Below, in pieces: positions 43,749 to 51,870 of a stretch of DNA of 64,000 nucleotides. The notes below the pieces were generated by a model, which was not told the DNA's origin, did no database searches, and saw nothing but the letters and a program-made list of their open reading frames with translations. The stretch covers positions 84,994 through 148,993 of the forward strand of contig NZ_SMOD01000022.1 in assembly GCF_004353905.1 (NCBI RefSeq). The letters run 5' to 3'. Position 1 is the first letter of the stretch. Each line of letters begins with the position of its first letter. The translations under genes and the position numbers were made by a program. The stretch comes from Paraburkholderia guartelaensis (lineage in GTDB: Bacteria > Pseudomonadota > Gammaproteobacteria > Burkholderiales > Burkholderiaceae).

Positions 43749-44828
43749 ATGAAACCCTCCCAATTCGCCAAAGGCTTTCAGGCTCGTCCTGATACGACGA
43801 GCAGCGAGAAGCGCACTGCACTCGACCGCCTCAACGCCATCGACGGGCTCGTCCAGGACAAGCCTAAAACGCGCGAAGTTGCTGGACGCTCGAGTCAGCC
43901 AGCGCTCGTGACTGGCCTTGAATCTGCCAGCGAGCCCATTCTCGACGATGCGCCCGGCCTCGAAAACGAGTCGACCGAATACCGCACCTGGCGCATCGCG
44001 CAAGGCTACCGTCCGGGGCAAATCATTGAGTTGCCGCTCAAGGACATCAAGCCGAGCCCCTTCAATCCGCGTCACTTTTATCTGAAGGCATCGATCGCAG
44101 AACTCGCTGTCAATCTTGCGAAGCAAGGGCAGCAGCAGGCGATCCATGTGATTCCCGACTACGCAGCGCCGGGCAGCTACTACGTGAGCGACGGCGGCCG
44201 TCGCGTGCGGGCACTGAAGGAAGCGAACAAGGAAGTCGTCAAGGCAATCGTCGTCGACCTGCCGATCGGCATTCAGAGCTACAAGCTCGGTTACGACCTG
44301 AACGTCCAGCGCGATTCACAAACCGTTTTCGATAACGCGGTGGTGTGGAAGCGATTCATCGACGAAAAGCATTTTCAGAGTCAACGCGAACTGGCTGATC
44401 ATCTAGGCCTCGACGAATCGACGGTGGCGGTTGCGCTATCGATCGGCAAGTTGCCGGAATCGGTCATGCAGGAAATGGTGGCGCGTCCGGACCGCTTCGG
44501 CTCGAACATGGCGTATCAGGTCGGGCGCTATCACGGCGCGCGCGGCACCGACGCCACGCTGCGTCTCATCAACCGCATCGTGGCCGACGACCTCAGCACG
44601 CGACAGGTGGCGGATATCGTCAAAGGCCGGGCGAGCGCGCAGGAAACCCCGAAGCCGGCTGGGCGGCAACGCTACGCGCAACGACTGGAGATCAAACTGG
44701 ATGGTGTTGCTGTCGGCGACCTGAAGTCTTATGGCGACGACCGGCTCGAGTTGCGCCTGAAGGGACTTTCCAAAGATCGGCGCGATGCGATTCTTCAGCA
44801 GATCGAGCAGATCCTGAAGACGAAATAA
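43749..44828 (+). CDS. parB: ParB-family centromere-binding protein
   Basis: A 359-residue ParB. The N-terminal CTPase/ParB domain is about 90-190 with PSPFNPRHFYL and the CTP-binding C-motif region GSYYVSDGGRRVRALKEA (the GGRR variant of GERR). A helix-turn-helix follows near residue 215 (QRELADHLGLDESTVAVALSIG) for parS binding, and a C-terminal dimerisation segment ends LQQIEQILKTK. The first 80 residues are flexible and would hold the ParA-activating Arg. Convergent with the rep gene. Confidence 0.92.
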   Translation: MKPSQFAKGFQARPDTTSSEKRTALDRLNAIDGLVQDKPKTREVAGRSSQPALVTGLESASEPILDDAPGLENESTEYRTWRIAQGYRPGQIIELPLKDIKPSPFNPRHFYLKASIAELAVNLAKQGQQQAIHVIPDYAAPGSYYVSDGGRRVRALKEANKEVVKAIVVDLPIGIQSYKLGYDLNVQRDSQTVFDNAVVWKRFIDEKHFQSQRELADHLGLDESTVAVALSIGKLPESVMQEMVARPDRFGSNMAYQVGRYHGARGTDATLRLINRIVADDLSTRQVADIVKGRASAQETPKPAGRQRYAQRLEIKLDGVAVGDLKSYGDDRLELRLKGLSKDRRDAILQQIEQILKTK

Positions 44829-44967
44829 CGTTGGAAAATGTGTCGACGGCTGCCACGCACAGGGCGGACCGTCGACGATGGAGGCAAGATCGCTTCACAC
44901 CTCCCAATCGGCCGAACGGCCCCCACCACCACCGCCCCGCGTTGCACGGGTCGGCCACACCTGACAA

Positions 44968-46326
44968 TCAGGCAGCGCGCGTCTGGCTCAGCGTGAACGC
45001 GAGCAGGTCGCCATCGGTCGGTTCGCCCCAGGTCTTGCGTGCGAGCCAGTCGAAAAACGCCGTATCGGCCAGTTTCGATTCCAGCCCGCGACGACGCCAG
45101 TCGTCGCGCAAATGCGAGCCCAGCCCCGGCAGTTCATCCGTCTCAAACGACTGACGCGCCAGTTCGCGCTCCATATCGCCCTGCTCCTCGTAGAGCGAGC
45201 GCGCTTCCTTGCGCCGATAGGCGGCGTATTCATCGAGCAGCCGCGCCTTCGGATCGTCCGCTGTGACCGCTGCCGCCGCGCTGCGGCCAACGGCCGGTGC
45301 GGCGCCTGCCGCCGTCTCGACCGGCGGCGCATAGCCCTTCTTCAACGCGTCCTTGAACAGCGCCGCGGCGCTGCGTACCGGCGGCAAGCTCGTACTGCGC
45401 ATGCGCTGTTCGGTCAGTTGCAACGCGGCGCGAATGCGGTTTTCCTCGCTGTCAGCGTAAAGCGACTGCGCTTCCTTGAGCGGAATCCCGATCTTGACCA
45501 TGCGGTCGACGAGCGTGCTGTCGAACACGTTCGGATGCTCGTCGAGCGCGAGCATCGGCTGTTTGCGCTCGGTCACGCGAAACTGGATTTCGGCGACACG
45601 GCGCCCTTCGCGATGCTCGATCAACTCGACGAAGATGTTCGTCACCGCGTTGACTTCGGCAATCGCGGGCCGCAGATAATCGCGCTTGAAATACTTGTAT
45701 TCGCGTTTGGCTTCGTCGCCCGCTTCGGTGTCCGGGGTACCGGAAAGGATCGGGCGCCACCACTCCCAGGTCTCGCGCATCGTCAGATGGCTGGGGTTGG
45801 TCAGATAGCGCACGCAGATCTCGTAGAGCGCCAGCCCCGCGCTGCTGCGCAACTGACTCTGGAATTGCAGGCTCAGGCGGGCGTACTGGACGGGATCCAG
45901 CAGCTTCTTCTTGATCTTCGGCGCAAACGAGAACTCCACCCACACGCGGCGAGTCTGCGGATCCTCGAGAATTTCCGCGTCCGCAATCAGCGTGGAGATA
46001 CCCCACTTGCGGCCGGGCTTCTGGCTCGACGTGCCCTGGCTCCATTCGACCTGCACCGACACCATGCGGCGCAGATGCTCCTTCACGAGCGCCGTATCGT
46101 TCGAATCGAACGCCGAGTTGGCGACGATGTCGGACAGCAGCGCACGGTAGGTATCGCCAGACTCATCGGCCTGCTGGGCGACAGCCAGCAGGACGTTGAA
46201 CAGCTTGCGGGTCAGCAGGGTGATCTTGCCGCTCTTCGGCTGGATCGCGATCGCCTCGACGGCCTTGCGCAATTCCGCCGAGCTGGGGCTTACCACATCG
46301 GTCTTTTTCACGCGCTTCGTGGCCAT
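44968..46326 (-). CDS. Replication initiator of the Rep_3 (RepB-like) superfamily
   Basis: A 452-residue initiator. Two winged-helix domains are expected: the first about 20-160 (ITLLTRKLFNVLLAVAQQ is the usual Rep_3 start), the second about 165-260 (SSAGLALYEICVRYLTNPS; EYKYFKRDYLRPAIAEVN, the conserved helix of iteron-binding Reps; VELIEHREGRRVAEIQFRV). A long C-terminal part of about 170 residues is charged. It should bind the iterons located directly upstream (46446-47809) and open the origin. It is transcribed away from the iterons, as is typical. Confidence 0.88.
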   Translation of the reverse strand: MATKRVKKTDVVSPSSAELRKAVEAIAIQPKSGKITLLTRKLFNVLLAVAQQADESGDTYRALLSDIVANSAFDSNDTALVKEHLRRMVSVQVEWSQGTSSQKPGRKWGISTLIADAEILEDPQTRRVWVEFSFAPKIKKKLLDPVQYARLSLQFQSQLRSSAGLALYEICVRYLTNPSHLTMRETWEWWRPILSGTPDTEAGDEAKREYKYFKRDYLRPAIAEVNAVTNIFVELIEHREGRRVAEIQFRVTERKQPMLALDEHPNVFDSTLVDRMVKIGIPLKEAQSLYADSEENRIRAALQLTEQRMRSTSLPPVRSAAALFKDALKKGYAPPVETAAGAAPAVGRSAAAAVTADDPKARLLDEYAAYRRKEARSLYEEQGDMERELARQSFETDELPGLGSHLRDDWRRRGLESKLADTAFFDWLARKTWGEPTDGDLLAFTLSQTRAA

Positions 46327-46445
46327 GCGTCGGGTCGAGGAGAGAATTTCGCGAAAGGATACCGTCTGTGGTGATAGGCGTCTATAGGGCCTCCCTCACC
46401 ATTGCCGGTGATGCGCATCTCGCGCGCGTCGCTCACCGCGACACC

Positions 46446-47673
46446 TTCCCGTATCGCCTCACCTTTGGCCAGACGCCCATCCAGCGGGGCGCTTTGCGTC
46501 GTGCACGATCCGGCCGTATCCCGCATTTCTGCCGGTGCACCAAGGGTCGCCATCGGCTCCCGTATCTCCTCACCTTAAATATTTTCAGGCGTCCGGCGAG
46601 AAAAGTCCGTCGATGGTCGCGAAATCCTGGCTACCGACCGGCCGCTGACTAAAAAATCCGCAGCGATACGATCGCACTGCAGCAAAACACGGCGCGTCCC
46701 TCGGGCAAAGCGATCAGAAAGCCCAAAATGAGGAGGCAAAAGCTGTCCGACACGGCGATCGAGCGTCCAAAGCATCGACCGGTCGCCGATATGTGCCCTA
46801 CAGCTCCCGAAAATTCTCACCTGTCGCCGCACTGGCTAAACACATCAACCCGCGCCAAAAGGCCGTCGCTGCGGCTGCCACGCCCCAACAGATCCCGAAA
46901 ATCCTCACCTTTCGCGTCCAGGTGCGGTTCCGCTGCACCGTCGTGGCACCTCCCGGAAATCCTCACCATTCACGGCGCCGGAAAGAAAAAACCAATGGAT
47001 TCCGTGACTTATCCACATGCGTGGCAGGCGGAGAAATGCGATACCGGCTCCTGCATTACCTCACCTCAGATGGAGATGGAGGATCCGACCAGGTGCGAGT
47101 TTGCCGGGAAAACGCTCCCGGATAATCTCACCCAAGCCGGATCTCGTCCGGGAGAAACGCCACTCGCCCCCCTGTAATTTCGGCGTCTGCAGCGCAGTGA
47201 ACACCAACTTTCTCCCGAATTTACTCACCTTTGGCATGAAATCTGCAGAAAATCGCCCCCGAAAAGCCTCACCTTTTCCACTCAGGCCTCGGCGGATACC
47301 TCCAGTTTCGCGGCACTGCGGCAAGCTCCCGAAAATCCTCACCTTCCACCGCAAGGAGGCGTCGGGAACATCCTGCGAGCAGCCGGCCGATTCCGTACGG
47401 CCAGGGTGCAAGCTCCCGAAAAAGCTCACCTCCAGGCCCAGAAAGTGCCTATTTCGCCCGATTTCGGGCTTTGGCTCCCGAAAAACTTCACCTTCGACCC
47501 GCATTTTTTCCCGATTCTTCTCACCCCACGTGTTTCAGCCCCTCGATTTAGCCGAAAAATGGCGCGAATCTACGCTCCCGAATCCGCTCACCGTTGCATT
47601 TCCCGTAACATCGGAGCCGAGCCCGGCCGTTCGTGATCTGCGCGGCCACGGCCTCCCGTATTGCCTCACCCTT
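46446..47673 (+). repeat. Dispersed iterons, about 15 copies
   Basis: Consensus CTCCCGNANNNNCTCACC, all on the plus strand. The CCCG (or CCTG in one variant) starts at 46448, 46559, 46806, 46894, 46952, 47050, 47117, 47214, 47258, 47328, 47414, 47477, 47510, 47577 and 47654. Spacings vary from 33 to 247 bases; several are near multiples of 11. The most perfect copies are at 46894 and 47328. Confidence 0.88.
47010..47018 (+). other. DnaA box inside the iteron array
   Basis: TTATCCACA, an exact match to the consensus DnaA 9-mer, located between the iterons at 46952 and 47050. Confidence 0.7.
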
Positions 47674-47697
47674 GCCGGGAAGTCAAGAATCCCCCCG

Positions 47698-47809
47698 TTC
47701 CTGAACCCGCTCACGTCCTCTCCCGCAGTGGCTCACCGGCGTTCCCGAAGCCCGCCACCCATCTGTCCCGCAAGCGCTCACCCAGGGTCCCGTAAAGCTT
47801 CACCTGATC
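47698..47809 (+). repeat. Tandem iteron block, five copies at 22-base period
   Basis: CCCG or CCTG starts at 47700, 47722, 47744, 47767 and 47789, i.e. spaced 22, 22, 23 and 22 bases (two helical turns). The copies match the dispersed iteron consensus with some decay (for example GCCACC for CTCACC at 47744). They sit directly before the AT-rich stretch, the usual place of functional initiator-binding sites. Confidence 0.85.
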
Positions 47810-48031
47810 GGCCGGAAGTCCCCGCCAGGTAAGGATTTGCCGTGGCGTTAACGTTTTTAACCGGTATCAAGGGTGTTTACTTTTATATCTCTCAAGCAAG
47901 AATCCCCCCGCGAGCTACCCGAGATATCCACATCCCAAACCAACCACCGGCGCAAGTCCTCGAGGCCGCTCGCGTGAAACAACCAACAACGGTAAAATCA
48001 GTCGAAAAATTCGCGCGTTAACAAGGGCTTA

Positions 48032-48055
48032 TGAAACAAACTTCGATTTGTTTCA
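48032..48055. promoter_or_regulatory. Inverted repeat upstream of the KfrA-like gene
   Basis: TGAAACAAA and TTTGTTTCA are perfect 9-base arms around CTTCGA, 150 bases before the ATG at 48205. KfrA proteins repress their own promoters through inverted repeats, so this is a candidate operator. Confidence 0.55.
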
Positions 48056-48204
48056 CGGAAATACGGCACCGAGCGCATCTCATGGCGATGTAAAACGCCT
48101 CTTGGAGGCCATTTCGCTACCGTCGGCAACCTCGATACTCAAAAACGTAGCAAATAGAACGTAATTTGTTATTATTCGTCCACTCCCCTGCCGAGAAGAC
48201 GAAT

Positions 48205-49407
48205 ATGCGAGACCAGGACCGCCAGGCAATCCGCGAAGAAATCGAGGATTTGCGCAAAAACGGAGCACGCAGGCAGGAACTGTCCTTACACGCCTGCAAA
48301 CGCTTGTTCTTCGATTTCGAGATCAAGCCGTCGATGGCTGCCGTCCGTGAACTGACCCAAACCGGAAGCGCCAGTGACATCCCCAAAGACATCGAGCTTT
48401 TCTGGCAACGCATTCGCGCGACCTCCAAAGTGCGTGTGGGCGCTGGGGCGATTCCGCCCGCGCTGGAAGAGCGCGCCGGCGAACTGCTTGGCGCGCTTTT
48501 CGAGGAAGCGCTGACGCTCGCGGGCGAAGCCTTGCAGGGCGAACGCACCGAATTCGAAGCCGGCCGCCTCGACGCCGAGCAGGCGGCCCGGGAAGCCGAA
48601 GCCCGACGTTCAGCCGCCGATGAGATGCTGCAACGCAGCGAAGCGCGCGTGGAAGCGGCCTATGAGAGGGTGCGCGAACTCGAAAGCCGGCTTGCCGCGG
48701 CTTCCGCGCAGGGCGACGCGGCGTATGGCAACCGCGAAGTGCTGGTACAGCGTCTGGAGACGGAAAGCGACGCGCTGCGCAAACGGGTCGAGGCGGAGCA
48801 GACCACCAACGCCGGTTTGCGCGATCGCATCGACGGCTTGCACGAGGAAATGCGCAAGAGCACCGAGCACTACGCGCAGCAGATCAAGGACGCGCTTGCC
48901 GAGGCCGAACGGCGCGTCAAGCCCATGCTGGTCGAACTGGATTCGTTGCGCTCGATGTCGTCGACCTGGCAGGCGGCCCAGCGCGATGCCAGCAAGAAGG
49001 AATTCGATTTCATCCAGCAGCTGGCGACGGCGAAGGCTCGTGCCGACCGGCTCGACGCTGTGCTGCGCGAACGGTCCGACGAAGTGGACGTGCTCACCCG
49101 GCAGGTCACGACACTGCGCGGGCAGCAAGGACTCGACACCTCGGTCGCGTCGTTGCTGTGTTCACTCGCCGCCGCGGGCCGGCTCGGCGAAACCGAACTG
49201 GCGAGTCTCGGCACCGCGGTCGATGGTCACGTCGCCTTGCCGGCGCGTTGTCCTAACTGTCACGAAGGGGAACCGGAGTTGTCCGAAGTGGACGATGGTT
49301 TCGAATTCACGTGCCCGGAGTGCGAGCACACCTCGGGAACGGGGGCGTCGAAGCTCGCGGCGTACGCGCGCTTTATGGCAGGCAAGCATTCGCACGAACA
49401 GGCTTGA
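48205..49407 (+). CDS. KfrA-like DNA-binding coiled-coil protein with C-terminal zinc ribbon
   Basis: A 400-residue protein in three parts. Residues 1-105 resemble the KfrA N-terminal DNA-binding domain (ACKRLFFDFEIKPSMAAVRELTQTGSASD). Residues about 110-320 are a long coiled coil rich in Ala, Glu and Arg. Residues about 349-395 form a zinc-ribbon-like end (CPNC ... CPEC) uncommon in KfrA. Plasmid KfrA aids stable partition and organises DNA near the origin. The frame is open to 48166; the ATG at 48205 starts the domain. Placed directly after the iteron array. Confidence 0.82.
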   Translation: MRDQDRQAIREEIEDLRKNGARRQELSLHACKRLFFDFEIKPSMAAVRELTQTGSASDIPKDIELFWQRIRATSKVRVGAGAIPPALEERAGELLGALFEEALTLAGEALQGERTEFEAGRLDAEQAAREAEARRSAADEMLQRSEARVEAAYERVRELESRLAAASAQGDAAYGNREVLVQRLETESDALRKRVEAEQTTNAGLRDRIDGLHEEMRKSTEHYAQQIKDALAEAERRVKPMLVELDSLRSMSSTWQAAQRDASKKEFDFIQQLATAKARADRLDAVLRERSDEVDVLTRQVTTLRGQQGLDTSVASLLCSLAAAGRLGETELASLGTAVDGHVALPARCPNCHEGEPELSEVDDGFEFTCPECEHTSGTGASKLAAYARFMAGKHSHEQA

Positions 49408-49472
49408 CGTGAGCTTTTACGGGAGACGCGCACGCGTCTCTCAATAGCCCGATCGCCAGCGGACGCGACGTG

Positions 49473-50465
49473 TTACGCCTTGTCGTCTTGCGCGGATACG
49501 TGCTGCGACGCCTCGCGTTCAGCCCACGTTTTCCATGCGCGATGGAGCCGCCCGGCGGAGATCGGCTGTAGAAAGCCGAGCCACTGCCCTACCTGATCGC
49601 TATCCACGCCGCGCTCGAACAGGTCTGCCGCGAACGTGTTGCGCAAGGTCTGCGGACTCGCGCGTTCGGCGCGCGTTTCCGCCACGCCGGCTGATTCCAT
49701 CAATGCGTCGATGGCGCGCAGCACGGTCGCCTTGTGCATGGGGCGCCCCGAAGGCGAGCCCGGAAACACCAGCTGTCCTGGCAGTCCGGCCAGGCGGCGC
49801 GCTTCGAGCCAGGCGCCGAGCACGTCCACGGCAAATGGCGTCAGTCGCGTGACGCGCGTAAAGGCCGGGTTGGCGGCTTCGATCGTGACCCACTCCGAGC
49901 CGATCGCCACGCAATCGAGCGTGAGCGCGATCGCATCTCCCGTTTTCAATCCGCCGCCCAGAAAGATGGCGACGAGCGCCCGGTCGCGGCGTTCGCGCCA
50001 TCGTTTCGCGGCCGATGGCTCGACGAGTGGCGAGAACAACTGGCCGATGATCGCGGTGCGCTCAGCGGGCGTAAGGAAACCGGTCGGTTCGTTTTCGCGC
50101 GCGTTGCGCCATGCGGCTTCGCCGTCCTGGGCGATGAAGCGCGCCGGATTCGTGGAGGCGAGTTCGATTTCGCGCACGTGATCGAGCACGCGCTCGATGA
50201 GCCGCAGGTAGCGAAGCCGTTGCGGCTTCTTCACGTCGAGGCTGGCGACGAATTCGGCGATCGTGCCCGTATCCACGGTCATGATCGTCTTGCGCTTGAG
50301 CGCGAGCCATTCGAGAAATCGTCCCCATTGCACGCGATAGACCTCGGCGGACGAACGGCGCAAGTCCTGCGAGGCGAGCCAGGCGTCGAACGCGGCGACG
50401 GGGTCGCGCTGCCAGTCCTGGCGTTGCTGGTCGAAGAGGTCGCGTGAGGAAGTGGAGGACGCCAT
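49473..50465 (-). CDS. Tyrosine-recombinase-like protein lacking most catalytic residues
   Basis: About 330 residues with the layout of XerC/D-type recombinases: an N-terminal SAM-like core-binding domain (AFDAWLASQDLRRSSAEVYRVQ) and a C-terminal catalytic fold. Compared with XerD, the first Arg is Lys (GGGLKTGD), the box II HxxR is QTLR, the LGH His is Phe (LGF), and no Tyr is found at the nucleophile place (GRLHRAW). Only one Arg of the set remains. It may still bind DNA. Start: ATG at 50465 has GGA nine bases before it; ATG at 50474 is also possible. Convergent with the KfrA-like gene. Confidence 0.8.
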   Translation of the reverse strand: MASSTSSRDLFDQQRQDWQRDPVAAFDAWLASQDLRRSSAEVYRVQWGRFLEWLALKRKTIMTVDTGTIAEFVASLDVKKPQRLRYLRLIERVLDHVREIELASTNPARFIAQDGEAAWRNARENEPTGFLTPAERTAIIGQLFSPLVEPSAAKRWRERRDRALVAIFLGGGLKTGDAIALTLDCVAIGSEWVTIEAANPAFTRVTRLTPFAVDVLGAWLEARRLAGLPGQLVFPGSPSGRPMHKATVLRAIDALMESAGVAETRAERASPQTLRNTFAADLFERGVDSDQVGQWLGFLQPISAGRLHRAWKTWAEREASQHVSAQDDKA

Positions 50466-50562
50466 CTCTATCATTCCGTTAGTTGCGTTACACGGTCATT
50501 ATAGCGATAGCGGGGATCATGGCTGCCTTTATCGTTGCGCGCGATGCATCTTCGACATCCGA

Positions 50563-50970
50563 TCAACCGCCCCACACCCTGGCACGCCGCACAGCGTCGT
50601 TGCGTTTTGCCTGCCGGCGCGATTCTTCCGCGCATTGCGCGGCGCGTTCATAGGCTGAGACCGCGAACGCGAATACGGCTGGCAGCGCGTTGGAATGTCC
50701 GAAGTCGACGGTCTCGTCGGTTTCCGGCCAGGCGAAGTCGCCCGGCCGCTGAAAGAGGCCAAGCATGAGGGCGTCGTGGCGGCTCGCAAAGCCGAGATCC
50801 GCGAGTGCTTCTGCTTCGATGGCATGCAGCAGGCGCCAGGTGAGCGGCACCTGCCGCGCGATATAGCGCTGCGCGATGTTGCGAACGATATGTTCGAGAT
50901 CGCGCGCGGCGGCTTGAAAGCGCAAGGCCGCTAGAGCGTGCTCGCGCGGCAGTTCGGTTGGGAGGGACAT
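50563..50970 (-). CDS. Small hypothetical protein behind a LexA-type box
   Basis: A 135-residue soluble, mostly helical protein (REHALAALRFQAAARDLEHIV; LTWRLLHAIEAEALADLG; PAVFAFAVSAYERAAQCAEE), ending in a basic tail. No family recognised. The ATG at 50970 has GGAGCC upstream; an earlier in-frame start at 50994 would overlap the regulatory palindrome and is unlikely. The promoter region contains a palindrome with the LexA pattern CTGT-N8-ACAG, so DNA-damage control is probable. Confidence 0.65.
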   Translation of the reverse strand: MSLPTELPREHALAALRFQAAARDLEHIVRNIAQRYIARQVPLTWRLLHAIEAEALADLGFASRHDALMLGLFQRPGDFAWPETDETVDFGHSNALPAVFAFAVSAYERAAQCAEESRRQAKRNDAVRRARVWGG

Positions 50971-50992
50971 CGACGGCTCCAGTCGGACTTTC

Positions 50993-51010
50993 ACTGTATA
51001 AATATACAGT
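50993..51010. promoter_or_regulatory. LexA (SOS) box-like palindrome
   Basis: ACTGTATAAATATACAGT: arms ACTGTATA/TATACAGT around AA, with CTGT-N8-ACAG as in the LexA consensus of proteobacteria. It starts 23 bases upstream of the ATG at 50970 and overlaps a TATAAT-like -10, a position suited to repression. Confidence 0.75.
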
Positions 51011-51068
51011 AGTCGAACCGATTGTGCAGCCTCGTCCGTTCGGCCTGGCCTCGCGGTGAGGCGGACTG

Positions 51069-51731
51069 TCAGCCGTGGATCACCACCAGCAGCGCGCGCG
51101 CCTCGCCCTTGCCGGCATTGCGGATCGCATGCGGCTGATCGGCGATATAGCGTGCCGTGTCCGCGGCCTTCAGACGCTGCATCGCGCCGGCCGCCTCGAC
51201 CTCGATGCTCCCCTGCAGCACCGTGAGATGCTCGCGCGTGCCCGGTTCGTGCGCGGCCGAAACCAGCGCCCCGCCTGGCTTGAGCGTCAGCTCATACCAT
51301 TCGAAGTGGCCGGCCAGCTCGATGGGCCCCCACACGCGCAACTGGTAGCCCGCGTCGTGGCCGTGCAGCGTCGGGATGTCGTGCGGCCCGGCCACGGCGA
51401 TCGCTTCGGGCGCCTTCGGCGCGGTGAACAGCGAATCGAGTTTGACGCCCAGCGCATTCGTGAGCCGCCATGCCACGGCAATGGTCGGGTTCGCCTTGTC
51501 GCGCTCGATTTCCGATAGCATGGATTTTGAGACGCCTGCGGCGCGCGAGAGGTCATCGAGCGTCATCTTGCGCTCGGTGCGCAGCCGCTGGATCTGTTCG
51601 CCCACGCGCGGCGGCGTGGTGGCAGGTACGGCGGAAGCAGGCGGTACGTTAGTTGCGCCCGATGCAGCCGACGCCGGTGCGTCAGGAACGGCGCCCGCCG
51701 GGGCGGTTCGCGATTTGCGGGTGCTTGCCAT
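51069..51731 (-). CDS. XRE-family regulator with C-terminal cupin
   Basis: A 220-residue regulator. After a Pro/Ala-rich N-terminus of 40 residues come an XRE helix-turn-helix (residues about 43-100; LDDLSRAAGVSKSMLSEIER) and a cupin_2 domain (about 145-220; LKPGGALVSAAHEPGTREHLTVLQGSIEV). This class often senses amino acids or small metabolites. It is divergent from kbl-tdh, which it may regulate; paired inverted repeats lie between them. Confidence 0.9.
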   Translation of the reverse strand: MASTRKSRTAPAGAVPDAPASAASGATNVPPASAVPATTPPRVGEQIQRLRTERKMTLDDLSRAAGVSKSMLSEIERDKANPTIAVAWRLTNALGVKLDSLFTAPKAPEAIAVAGPHDIPTLHGHDAGYQLRVWGPIELAGHFEWYELTLKPGGALVSAAHEPGTREHLTVLQGSIEVEAAGAMQRLKAADTARYIADQPHAIRNAGKGEARALLVVIHG

Positions 51732-51755
51732 TCACGGCCTCATCGATTAGAGTGC

Positions 51756-51782
51756 GTTCGACATATCGAACTTAGGTTCGAA
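51756..51782. promoter_or_regulatory. Candidate operator between the XRE-cupin regulator and kbl
   Basis: GTTCGA-CATA-TCGAAC (51756-51771) followed six bases later by TTCGAA (51777-51782). Three TCGAA-type half sites lie within 27 bases, immediately upstream of the regulator start at 51731. Confidence 0.5.
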
Positions 51783-51870
51783 ATAAAGGATATTTTCGCC
51801 AACGGCTGACGGCGACTATAGCACCGCAGCAACACCGCGGCACGCCCCAGCTATGTGAGGAGCACGATTC

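Larger units (their letters stand above)
46327..48204. other. Replication origin region of a secondary replicon (ori)
   Basis: About 1.9 kb without a real gene. It holds about 20 same-orientation copies of a CTCCCGNANNNNCTCACC iteron, an exact DnaA box TTATCCACA at 47010-47018, a near-match ATATCCACA at 47924-47932, a tandem iteron block at 47698-47809 and an AT-rich stretch at about 47840-47900 that could be the unwinding element. Open frames crossing it are Ser/Pro/Arg-rich artefacts of the repeats. Confidence 0.85.

Noticed and set aside
44842..44876. GTCGACGG/CCGTCGAC inverted repeat between parB and rep
   Set aside because: Perfect 8-base arms but a 19-base loop and no T-tract; too weak to call a terminator or binding site.
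46446..47809. CRISPR array
   Set aside because: Repeats are short, imperfect and irregularly spaced, with no constant spacers and no cas genes. They fit initiator-binding iterons instead.
46728..47832. Several 80-270 codon frames in the origin region
   Set aside because: Their Ser/Pro/Thr/Arg-rich products arise from the CTCCCG...CTCACC repeats; no start signals or domains.
49423..49440. GAGACGCG-CA-CGCGTCTC palindrome as a recombination site for the adjacent recombinase-like gene
   Set aside because: It sits between two converging gene ends, where a hairpin is expected, it is much shorter than a dif-type site, and the recombinase looks inactive.
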